Assembly (NCBI GenBank): GCA_963565915.1
Contig: OY751490.1
Location: forward strand, 2,542,001-2,606,000
Reading direction: 5' to 3'
DNA: 64,000 nt
DNA from: Entoloma clypeatum
Lineage: Eukaryota > Basidiomycota > Agaricomycetes > Agaricales > Entolomataceae
Under the pieces are notes generated by a model. That model was not told where the DNA came from. It did not search any database and saw only the letters and a list, made by a program, of their open reading frames with translations. The position numbers were made by a program, and so were the translations under genes. Below, piece after piece: positions 13,673-24,472 of the stretch; position 1 is the stretch's first letter; each line of letters starts with the position of its first letter.

Positions 13673-15520
13673 ATGGCCCACGACGGCAAGATCACCAACG
13701 TCAGCCTCTACCCCGGACGCGCTGAAGTCACCCGTCTCTTCAAATTCACAGTCACCGCTGGCCACAACCAGCTCACCATCAATGCTCTCCCCACCGTCAT
13801 CGACAAGGATTCTTTGAGGTCACACACACACTCTCTCTCAACGCTTCCACAACTAAAAAAAACAGGGTAGAAGGCAGGGGTCCAGCCACCATTCACGACG
13901 TCTCCATCTCAAACGCACCCCGCTCCACCCCTCCCGCAACATCCCCCACCCTAATCAACCTTCAAGCAAAGAGGAACCGCACACACAAGACTCTCGAACG
14001 CTGCCAAAAGTCCATCGCTGCTCTCCAGTCCTACCTGTCCACCATCTCCATCGCCAATGTCGCCGTCGCTGACCTCAAAGACCTCCTAAAGGGCTGCGGC
14101 ACCACCGGCGAACTCCTCGACAACCAGCTCCTCGGTCTCGAACACGACCTTGCACTTATCGACCACCAAATCGAGGCTGAGCGCGCAATCCTTCATGCTT
14201 CCGTCCCGTTTGATGAAAGACTCTCTCTTCGCGCTACCATTGGAGTCTTTGCAGACAGAGATGGTCAAATCGAGCTTGCCCTTGTCTATGGTACTGTTTC
14301 ACATTGCCCCTTTCGACTTCTCCCTAATAATCCATCAAGCCGTACATGGCGCCTCATGGAGCGCTGCATACGACATCCGTGTCGACATGCACGCTCAAAA
14401 TGAAACCGTGACCCTCATCTATAAGGCCGCTATCACACAAAACACTGGCGAAGTAAGCCCTCTCTCCAACCCCCTTCTCCTCCCTCACATTCCACTCTAG
14501 GATTGGTCCGATGTTTCTCTCACTCTCGAGACCGCAACCCCCACAATCGGCGTTCGTGTCCCCGCACTCCACCCCTGGACCCTCTCGCTCCACCGGCCCT
14601 CCCCCATCCCATCTCCTCCCGCCGGCCCTGTCATGCGTTCCACTGCAAGGAAATCAACAGGGCCAGGCCGTGGCTCCCTCTTTAGCATGGACTCTCGCTC
14701 GGAATCTGATGGTGTTGTATCTCACCGCGAACTCGCCGTATCCTCCAGAGGAAATGTCAGCGCCACCTTCCAGGTCCCAGGCGTCATCACCGTCCCCACC
14801 GACAATGCCGCACACAACGTCACCATTGTCGAACTCCACCTCGATGCAGTCATGTCCTGGATTTGTGTCCCAAAAAAGGACACTAAGACCCGTCTCAGTG
14901 CTAAAATCAAGAACGCATCAGGATACACCTTTCTTCGCGGAAACGGTAGTGTCTACGTCGACGGAAGCTTCATCTCCCGCACCGAAGTCCCCGCCGTCAG
15001 CCCCGACGAAAGCTTCGACTGTCCTCTCGGCTTGGACCCTTCCATCCGTGTCACCTACCACCCCCTCATAAAGAAATACGCCCAAAGTGGCTTCTACACC
15101 AAGACCGCCCACCATGTCTTTTCCCAACACATCACTCTGCACAACACAAAACCCAAACCCCTCGACAGTATCAAAATCCTCGACCAGTTCCCCATCTCCG
15201 AGGATGCACAGATCCAGGTCAAACAGGTCAGCCCCACTCTCAGCGCCCCTCCTAGCGTCTCGACCGGCAATGGTGCCACAAGCGCCAATGCTATCGACGT
15301 TGCAAAGAGGCCAGTGCAGATTTCTAAAGGGGTCGTCGCCTTGTGGGATGGCGCCGATGACCCAGAGGTCGACGGGGAGGCCTTGGGAAGAAATGGAAAG
15401 TTTGCTTGGGTTTGTAACGTCCCCGCACAGGCAAAGGTGAATTTGCTCCTGCAATGGGAGGTGGTGGCCCCTCCCACCACGGATGTCGCAGGGTTGATGA
15501 TTGGAGTTTGCTATTCTTGA
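13673..15520 (+). CDS. DUF4139 / mucoidy inhibitor A-like protein
   Basis: 567 aa in four exons: 13673..13818, 13866..14290, 14340..14452, 14501..15520. The N-terminal portion has the family opening (V-S-L-Y-P-G-R-A-E-V-T-R) followed by a helical, coiled-coil region, and the C-terminal DUF4139 domain is beta rich (A-S-W-S-A-A-Y-D-I-R-V; H-H-V-F-S-Q-H-I-T-L-H-N; W-E-V-V at the end). The family is widespread in bacteria and fungi, but I know no biochemical function for it. It ends convergently with BUD13, 123 bp apart. An in-frame ATG at 13637 would add 12 residues; I prefer 13673 because the conserved start follows directly. Confidence 0.88.
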
Positions 15521-15643
15521 TTTACTCCTGTAATATGTCCTGTATTTGTATTGTATTGTACAAGAGACTGTGCAACTTTTGAAGAAGGGGATATGGTCAT
15601 GACGATGAGATAGATACGCACAAGATACACTGAACGCCGCACA

Positions 15644-16686
15644 TTACATGTCGTCGACGCTCCACTGGTAACTTTCCAGCCCCTTCCGTTTCCGTTCATT
15701 TTTACTCTGGAATAGTTTCCTTTCGAAACCATTGCCTCTGTCTGTATTTTGTGAGCTTTCAAAAAGGATCAGAACATCGGAAACGCACCAACTCCATCCC
15801 ATCTGTACCCAGGTTTTATCCCAAACCGGTTTGGAGGTGGCGGAGGACCGATATATTCAGGTTTTCGAGGACCTTTGGATCTTGATTTCTACAAGGACAA
15901 TGTCAGACACGAATAGGAAAAACAACAAAGACTGACCGTCAAGAACGCCGCTGCGGGATCGTTCCACAGCTCCTTGGCCTTCAGTTCTTCATTCAAGTCT
16001 GCATCATCAGCACGTCGCGCAAACGGCCTCTCCTTCTGCCTCTCCAACTCCATCCTCCGTTTCTCCTTCTCTTCTCTCTGCACAAGTCCCTTTCCCCACT
16101 CCATCTTCTGCGCTTCCTTCTCTTCCCTTTCTCGCTTCAACCGTGCGGCCTCCGCACGCGCTGCCTTCGTGTCAATCTTCTTCCCGCTCGAGTCCCGATA
16201 CACCGTCTCCTGTGCCCGTGCAATCTCCTCCTCAGTCACCATCGGCGTCACGTCGTTCCTCGCCATGTTCTTCTTGAGCTCACTCGCCGACATCAACCCT
16301 CCCGCGAACGGCCGTTGATCTCGAAACGGCGGCTCCTCGTCCACCACCACCACCGGCTGCTCGTCCGCCCCGGGCGGCGGCGATTCCTGCTTCACACCTT
16401 CCCGTATCGTCGCCCAACCCGAACCCTGCTCGGTCGGCGCCATCCTCCGCTTCTTGAACCCGCGGTCGCTCGCCACGACAGCCTCTGCCAGATCCTCAGC
16501 GTCTTCGTCCTTTTCTTCCATTCCCCACCCGCCGTCCTCGTCACGGAGATTTGCCAAAGAAGCGGAAGGCGGTTGTTGGCCGACTTTGCGTTTCTTCTTC
16601 TTCTGGGGACCGGCGCGAGAAAGAATGGCATCCGCTTTGGGCCCTGACATGTACTTTGCAGCAAGATATGATTTGAGATTGGACAT
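15644..16686 (-). CDS. BUD13: Pre-mRNA splicing factor BUD13 (CWC26)
   Basis: 315 aa, a subunit of the RES complex (with Snu17 and Pml1), which helps splicing and nuclear retention of unspliced mRNA. Recognised from the start ([13 protein letters not shown]), the basic K-K-K-K-R-K cluster, the Arg/Glu-rich middle helix and the diagnostic C-terminal motif [20 protein letters not shown]. Exons: 15937..16686, 15789..15888, 15644..15741. Introns are 47-48 nt. A splicing-retention factor is of interest next to so many unusual introns, but adjacency alone proves nothing. Confidence 0.94.
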
Positions 16687-16811
16687 GGTGGGTGGTGGTG
16701 GACCGCGATGAGGTGCTGACAAAGCCTCAGGCCTCTGCCTCAAACTTAGTGCACAAGAGAAATCCAAGTCCTTATAAACGCAACATAGAAAACCCTACTG
16801 AGTCATTACTA

Positions 16812-19030
16812 CTAGTAGGATATCGTCTCCTCATCATTGTCATCAAATTGCCTCCGAACCTCGGAGATGGCCATTTCCTCTGGTCGCGCCTTGATGCCGC
16901 TCAGGAGGAGGACGATAGAGCCCAGCAGAAAGGCGCCAAAAGAAAATATTGCCTTGGGGAAATATGCCACTGTAGAGCTGTAGGTAAGGGCTGAAACATA
17001 AGGCTAGATGAAAGATGAAATCAGAGTAAAATAACGCGAAAACAATGGAATGCTCAGGTCTAACCGATATAACATGAGCCACTGCAGAGAGAACAGCTAT
17101 CCCGCCGAATAAAGCTCCAACTTCGGAACCAGATCCACTCGCATGCAGGCAGACGGCACCGAGGGAATGCAGGGCCGGGTTCCCGCCAGAAGCGAACGAT
17201 GACAACGAAGACAAGGCGATGAAACTGATTTGCGAAGACGTCGGTGCTAGAGCAATTAGAGTATCCGCGGCACAGTCAAGACCTAAGGAGCATTGGGCGA
17301 GGCGTTTGTCGAAGACCAATTCTACAACGACACTCTCCGGACGGGGGACGACATCGCCCTTCGGCACTTTCGGTTTTAAGTAGGAGATGATGACTGCATC
17401 ACCAGCGGTTAGGGCTGATCATGAGAGGATCAATGAATACTCACAAGGAAGAAGAACGAGTAGATTGACAGCATTTGCAATCCACAGAAACGACATGTAG
17501 TAACCCAACTGTAAGGCTTTTCAGATTCTGGAAACAGTCATGACGGATACCAGGTATATACCTGTGCGGTCGTCCAATCGTACACGTGTTGGGCATATAA
17601 GTATTTGATTGTGTAAACACTCTGTCGAAGATGGTATTCAGGGAAGTCAGCACCGTTTCGAAAACAACGGTGACTTTACATTGGAAAGGACATATATGAA
17701 AATGGCCGCTCCTACGAAGGTGAGATTGTAGTTTTTACGGCGGGGTTGACCAGTTAGATGACGTGGTGCAAACACTGTGACTGGGATAATCAAGGCGGAG
17801 ATGAAACGGTGCAAATAACGTCGAAGGACGAGGAAGGGCGACATCTTGAACTGAATGTGGCTTTCGGACGGTGCCCCCATTTCATCAGGCGTTGGTTGCC
17901 GGGACTCCGGTAAGATTAAGACGAGATAAACCAAGGTCGCGCCCATGAGGGCTATGCTCAAGTAAAAAGCATTCTCAACTTTTAAAATGGCTGATTCTGG
18001 CAATACGAGGCCGCTGAACTAGTCAGATCATTATGAGTGTATAAGACACGATATCTTGCATTCGCTCACCCAAGGGCCGATAGCGAGGCCAACGAAGATG
18101 ATCCCTTGTATTGTCGAAAAGATTTTTGATCTTGTTGCCGTCAATTCAAAAGAAAGAACACACATTACGAGTCACGGACCTGGAGCCATGTCTTGTGCAG
18201 TCAGCCGTATATCTGGAGATTCACTTGAAAGATCACAGTGTTGCATCATAGCTCGCACTCACGCATGGACAACTCCATTGAACGACGACAGGGCGCCGAC
18301 CATGCCTTCCAAGATAGGGCCAACCAAGATGAAGGACTCTGCGTGTTTGCCAAAGATAGACTCCGGACGCATGACAAGGACATGAACAAATTCCCTATGA
18401 AGTCGTAACAGAAGGTTCGCAAATATACCTAAGATATAGAACTTACATTGCAATCGCCCCAACTAGAAATAGACCGATGACTGGTTTGCGTCCATAGGTG
18501 TCACCAAAACGGCTCCAGAAACCAGTCGAGACTGCACTCAGAAGGTTCATTGATGTGACGACCGCTGCAGTGCAGTGAGCGGATTGAAATTAGATCAGGA
18601 GGAGCCGCTGACAAGCTTGGATACGTGCAGCACGAGCTTGGACCTCGGGTCCCGAGCAATCTATGAAGGAGGACAAGGAACCAGAAGAACTGGGCCCAGG
18701 AAGGCTACCACCTTGATTGAGAGTTCGGCATGCGACGGCTTTGTATACTTGTATGCGGGGTGACATAGTAGCTCCACGCTAAGGATATATTTAGACGTGC
18801 AACACGGTTCCCTCGCGAAATGTCCTGACCGACATAGATGTGATTAGGACAAGGGGGAGCAGCCTGCATGTGTACAGATATGAGCGATGAAGGAGGAAGG
18901 AAAACGCAATCTACCAAAAAGGGTGGGCAACCCAAGAAGCTCTCCTACTTCTCCCACGACTCGAACCAATGAGGAGAGCTTGGCTCTGTTCTTGATCCTG
19001 CAAAGCATTTAGGCCGGATGATGCCGGCAT
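16812..19030 (-). CDS. Major facilitator superfamily transporter
   Basis: 530 aa, 13 exons: 18915..19030, 18830..18863, 18712..18778, 18613..18660, 18447..18564, 18263..18394, 18180..18212, 18070..18130, 17680..18018, 17562..17621, 17445..17508, 17065..17393, 16812..17003. It has about 12 hydrophobic segments and the MFS loop 2-3 motif (R-F-G-D-T-Y-G-R-K-P). The N-terminal cytosolic tail is polar and TM1 follows as F-W-L-L-P-L-V-L-I. It belongs to the same fungal MFS subfamily as the gene at 24473, as shared landmarks show (K-Y-L-Y-A-Q-H-V-Y versus K-Y-L-Y-A-E-H-I-Y; N-P-A-L-H-S-L versus T-P-A-M-Q-S-L). Substrate unknown. It is divergent from the IMD-type gene, 224 bp apart. Confidence 0.88.
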
Positions 19031-19254
19031 CAGCGAAGGACGGATTTGAGGATGGTTGAGTTGATAAATGGGTCGATGAAACGCGTATATATACAATGGG
19101 ACAGCGTAGACAGAGGTATGCACGGCTTCGCGGGGGGAAGGATTGCTTGAGACTCGGTGCCAGCTTATCAGATAAACTCGACGTTTACATCAGCAAGATC
19201 ACGTGAAGGCCTGCTGAATTGGCAGTGTTACAAGCAATCTCTTGATCGTCAAGA

Positions 19255-22033
19255 ATGGGCAATAGCGCAGATTACATCTTGTCTGAAAGGGCAGACATTC
19301 ACAAGTCCTGCAAATCCTTGGAGACTCTCCTCGGCGTCCTGAACGATTATTGCGAGACAGCGGGAATCATCGTAACATTGCAAAAGAAGCTCGGAAAGGC
19401 TCTGCGGGAAACTGCTGGAATGAAGACGATGGGAGACGTAGTTGGTGCGTCCTTCTTTCCTGGAACCACACAACACCGGCTCAATTGTGAAGCTAACACC
19501 CTGAATGCGAGTGCCGCCATCTTCGAGACTTCGGTGGATATAAATTCCAAGTTTGTGAAAATTGCAGACAAGGAATATGATTCTCTCAGCGCAGAAGTCA
19601 AAAAGTGGTTCAAGAAGCTCGCCGCAAGTATCCTCGATCTTCTCAACTGCCCTGTTCGCTGATTGATAGCAGAAAGAAGAGAAAGCCCATGACGAACGCA
19701 TGTCCAACGCGAATGCTAGGATCAAACAAGCTGGTAATTGACCGATCTTATCACAAACTCTTTCTATCCGCTCATCTTTCACTGTGAAAGCCCAATCATA
19801 TGAGAAGAAAACCAAGAAGAATCCTCAGGATGCTACGGAAGAACATGCGCGATACATAAGTTTAATCAATAGCCTAGGTCCCGAAATCTCAAGGGAGAAG
19901 CAGTCAGTCACTTGTCGGTCCTTTTACATCCTACCTCATCGCATTCACCAGCAACCATGCCTTACTTGTAACCCAACGTCACACATCGACGACGTACAGT
20001 GTAGCGGCTTGTCTCTCCAGAATAGCTGACGCTGAATGGCTTCGAACATGTGAATGCGTTCGAAGACTTTCATCGACAATAGGTCAGTTGGGTGAATGGC
20101 GTCCTTTTTGTGAAGGCGGTTGGCGGGGGCCAGTCCCAGAAGACCTCCCAGATCTCGACGGAAATCGACAAATACGACGCGAAGAGAATAACCAGGTTCC
20201 ACCTACCTTTCAACATACAGAACATCATGGCTCAGAGACTATCGATCCGGGGCCAAGGCGAGCAATGCCTATGCACCCTTCTGCCGTAGAGATGGACCTA
20301 GCTCGAGCATACCAGCCACCGTCTCAGAATTGTGCACAGACCAGTTTTCCAAATACATCTTTTGACTCTCTTGAACGACATACCGCATCCAGGCCGCCGA
20401 CCCTCGACCCTCCCCCGCACTTTGGGAACGAAATGAACACGGATTCCGTGCGTTCCCTATCGGCGTTCCCGTTGCCACCCACCCACTTCCCCCTTCCGCT
20501 CTCACGTCAGCAACAGTCTTCTTCTACCCTCGTGAACACTTCCACTATCCCTCGCTTCACGGAGTCTCCCACTCCTGAGGGTGAAAGCCAAAGTGAAGGT
20601 AATTCTACTCGGCAGGATACCTCTTTATCGATCCCTCTTGTGCCCCTTTCAGAGCCAACTAAAAACAAACCTAGTCAGTTGGACGCTGTGGGTTTTTTTG
20701 GGGAACCCAATCTCGTACCAGTCAGATCACAAACATTGCCATCGACCTCATCAAGCCCTCACACCGGAACAGATGTGGATACGCTGATGCCTTCTGGAGC
20801 GTGCATACAGCCTTCTTCTGAGAATGCTGGTAGCAATTATGAATTCGGAGTCAGAGATGATTATACCCCTAAACCACGAACGGCATCCACAGCGGATATA
20901 CCTTATGAAAAAAGTGAGACAGTTAGGACCAACGGGAGTCTGGTGGCCGCCTTGCGAGATCGCTATTCTCAGAAAGTACGCCCAACAGACCCACCCATCT
21001 TTGCTGATCGTTTGAGTTTTTTTAGGTGACCAAATCTCCTCCACCTATTGAGATTCCACCCCTTGCACCGCGGCCGCACAGTGTCAACAATCTGGCGAGT
21101 CGGTACGAATCATCTGATAGCCCCTCGTCCCCACGCGTCAGGTCACCTTCTACCTCGATGTCGCGCCAACAACCAACCGTGTCTTCTGACACACACATTC
21201 GCGGTCAATTCCAACAGCCGCAGTCACTAGAGAGCCATGTAGTCGGCAAGGACACCATGGCCGAACTGCCACCGAAGACAACATTCCCACGTGAGGAGGG
21301 AGCTGTTCGCAGGCACCAACAGCGAACGAACGACCTTGCCCAGCTTGAATTCAGGGAGAGGGAATTGGAGTTACTTCAGCGAGAGCGGGATCTCGAAAGG
21401 AGGGCTCGAGAGCTTATTGCCAACGAAGCCCGATTGAAGAATGAGCACCAAAAGGACCGGTGTGATCCAAGCGTTGAGCCCCGAGGTCTCGTTCCTAAGT
21501 CCCAACCTCAGCTCAGGCCACGAGATAGAACCGGGTCCTTCCAACAGTCGCAAGTGCGACAATCCCAAGAGGTCATGCGCAATGTATCTCCCGCATCCCG
21601 AAATGTACATGACCGAGTGTATACGCAACATTCATACAGTACTTCCCATCTTGTTCCTCCTTTACTATCTATCAGCTCTGGAGAAGCCCAATACTCGCGT
21701 GACAGCCAATCATCATACGAGAGCCGTTCCCCGATATCTGCAGGATCGTCGCATGGTCCTAATTGTAGTTGCTCGAAATGCTCAGCGGAGACATATAAAT
21801 CATCACAGATCCCCCAGCCCCGGTCTTCTGCGAAACCGAAGACGGGAGGTTGGATGAAAAGATTCAGCATGCCTGTCGGGAATGCCTTCGGCATCGATTC
21901 CAAGAAGGGGATCGGTAACACTCCTGGCGCTGGATTTACGGGGGGCCAGAACAAGAGTGGAACTTTTACTTTGGGTGGAAAGAATGTGAGTAATCCAGCA
22001 CTCCGAAGCAGCGCTATGGAAGATGGGAGATAA
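19255..22033 (+). CDS. IMD/BAR-like membrane-shaping protein with long disordered tail
   Basis: 858 aa in five exons: 19255..19623, 19670..19733, 19791..19902, 19952..20975, 21026..22033. The first about 250 residues form charged helices ending in E-W-L-R-T-C-E-C-V-R-R-L, which resembles the fungal IMD/I-BAR-like domain that binds curved membranes. The rest is Ser/Pro/Gln rich, with a short coiled coil (E-F-R-E-R-E-L-E-L-L-Q-R-E-R-D) near residue 625 and a basic tail (G-G-W-M-K-R-F-S-M-P). The first intron has a GC donor (gcaagt). The N-terminus may be incomplete: family members often have further helix before this point, but the neighbouring gene leaves little room for an extra exon. Confidence 0.7.
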
Positions 22034-22731
22034 CAGAAAGGATGTGATAAGTATGTAAGTATGACAGACGATCGAACAACTCTAAGATAAATCTTGTATT
22101 ATGGATGTAGTGCTACTACTTTGGATGACCATACCCTAGTTTCTTCCTGCGCTATTCAAGTGTTGTCTGCTCTCTTCCTCTACATCATGTCAAAGCCGTT
22201 CGACCACCTTGGAGTATGAGGGATACTTTGTCTGCCAGTCTCGATTGTAAGTGGTTGAACACGACCGCCACTGGTCACGAACATGAATAGCGAGCTCCAG
22301 AAAAAGTTGCGGGATGTGAGGAAAGATCAAGTAGTGATATGCAATTGTGTAGAGTGGGGTCAATGCTGTTGCTGGAATGTGTATAATATGGTGTCGTGAT
22401 GAATAATGCAGGGGTCTAATGTACTACGCTGAAGGGTAAAAATAAAATAAAAATGGTAGGGCCGCAAGCGCCTTGACGAGAGAATGTCCATCAGCGTGCA
22501 ATCAATCTCTTCCGGGCCGCGGGGAGGGGAACGCGTCAAGCATGACAATACTTGCTGCATGACATCAAACTAGCGTAGCTTGCAGGTCGGATTGCATGTC
22601 ACTTTGCGATGTCCAGACGAAAGAGAGAGTTAGGTCTGCTTCCGTTCTGTCTATCGACACAAGGTCGCAAATCCAGCAACGTGTACTTGAGTATTGCAGT
22701 GAAGAATCATAAAGAAGCGGGTATGGTGATC
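22034..22731. other. Intergenic region between convergent genes
   Basis: About 700 bp between the stop codons of the IMD-type gene and MED19. I see no conserved reading frame, repeat or RNA gene; it presumably holds both 3' untranslated regions and terminators. Confidence 0.45.
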
Positions 22732-24267
22732 TCAAACGCCTTGTGGTGTGGGTTGCTGTGTCATGGTCATGTCTCTCGCTTGGCCTTGAATGTCCTGTAG
22801 ATAGGTAAATATCAGTAGAGAATGGGATAAAAGACCTTACCATCCTCTGTTTCTTGATAGGTCTGGGTCGGACTCCAGCTATCCCCGCCTTGGCATTAAG
22901 GATGGATGTTGTTGGATTAGGTGCAACAGTGCCATTAAGAGTCTTTGCCCCAGTCCCATTGACAGAGACGGGTCCACCTATCTCATCTCTCTCTCGTTTT
23001 GTTCCTCTCTTCTCTAGATCTGCCGTGTATGAATTCGTACTCGGTATAGTCGAAGTGATTATTCCAGGGACTCGTAAGGGCGTGGCGACCATACCCGTAG
23101 GCGCCACCCCCGGCTTTGTGGGTTTGGGCACAGTGAAGCCTGGTCTGGGGATTGTCGAGCCTGGCCGGTGCGTAGTGGTTCCTGATAACTTGGATATCGG
23201 CCCTGAACCAGTTGAACTTGGTTCGAGTCTAGGAGTGCCAGCAGATATTGGAGGGGCGCGCGTGAGAGAGGATGTTGTTGCAGGTGTTGGCAAGGGTGCT
23301 TGTATGGGCGGTGGGCGTGGAACAGAAGTTGCGAGAGCTGCGTGGGTTTGGGCCTGAGATTGCGACTTTTGCAAGCGCTTAAGCTCTTTCTTTGGACGTA
23401 TGATAGATAGATCAGCCAGGAGTAACATGATAATTAGACAGGATGCGGACCCTTTTTTTCCGGTCTTCGCGGGCCTGGGGAGATTCGAGCACTAATGCGC
23501 TCGGGTTCCACTAGGAAAACAGAGTAAGTAAACGAAAGCACCATATTAAGCATTAATGGACAACAGGGGACAGATGACGTACACCTTTAAGCCCTTCTAA
23601 ACTGACTGTGAATGCCTCTCTTTGGCTCTTGATATCGAAAGGTTGGATAGGCATACGTTGTTTTGGCGGAATTTGCATCATCGTCCAGAGATAATCATCC
23701 TTTCTGAACGAGTGCTTGCCTGAGAAATCGAGTTCGAATATTAGGAGGGACCGGCGAAGTAGGATTAACAGCACGTCGGCTCACCTGGGATTCCCTTGAT
23801 TAGATGTTTGTAATTGTTCTTCTTCTTTTTATCGCCCTTCCCTCCTCCCCCCTCTTCATCATCACCGTCTGCGCCGTCAGGAAACCCAGGGGTGTCAGGG
23901 GTATCCACAACCTCCTTCCCTTTCCCCTTATCGAGGCCACCATTGATGCTCGTTTTTGTCGTTGTAGGAGCAGAAGCCATCTGATCGAGTCCCGTCTCGG
24001 TTGGCGCCGCGAATGGACGAACATACTTGTCATATGCAGACAAAAGGTCGAAGCGAGCGAGCAGGTCTTGAGTGCTAGACAGATATGTATGGTGCGACTG
24101 TGGCGGAGCTGCACGATCAGAGCAATAAATCAATTTCATATTTCCGATAGATTTCAATCGGAAAAATGTAGACCTGGCGGAGGAAGGAAGAGGTGCGGCG
24201 TTGCGGGTGGTGGAGGCGTTCGTGTGTTTGAGGGGCCGGCGATTGCGTTTGGGGTTTCGAAGCTCAT
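22732..24267 (-). CDS. MED19: Mediator complex subunit 19 (Rox3 type)
   Basis: 408 aa. The conserved core K-H-S-F-R-K-D-D-Y-L-W-T-M-M-Q-I-P-P-K-Q, preceded by Y-K-H-L-I-K-G-I-P-G and followed by L-E-G-L-K-G-W-N-P, marks fungal MED19/Rox3, a head-module subunit of the RNA polymerase II Mediator. Before the core are D-L-L-A-R-F and an acidic, Gly-rich spacer; after it comes a Lys-rich helix and a long Pro/Thr-rich tail. Exons: 24174..24267, 23785..24108, 23583..23719, 23451..23510, 22841..23389, 22732..22794. I chose the ATG at 24267 as the last one before the conserved part; upstream frame sequence looks non-coding. Confidence 0.85.
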
Positions 24268-24472
24268 TTCACCTGTCACGACAACAGCCGCTGTGAGGAC
24301 GATACCGAGCCTCGAATGACGCCAGAGGAAAAAACTTGGTTGGCAGCCAACACCGACAAGGGCAACGATGGCTTGTGTTTGGTCCTGTTGACCAATTCTG
24401 ACCTGCATTCTCTGACGTGATCGTCTTTATGTCATAATCTCTAATACTTAAATACTTATACACTACTCGTTA

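Noticed and set aside
14918..15454. 178-codon antisense frame across the DUF4139 gene
   Set aside because: It lies wholly opposite a conserved exon and has no recognisable domain; GC-rich coding exons often produce such shadows.
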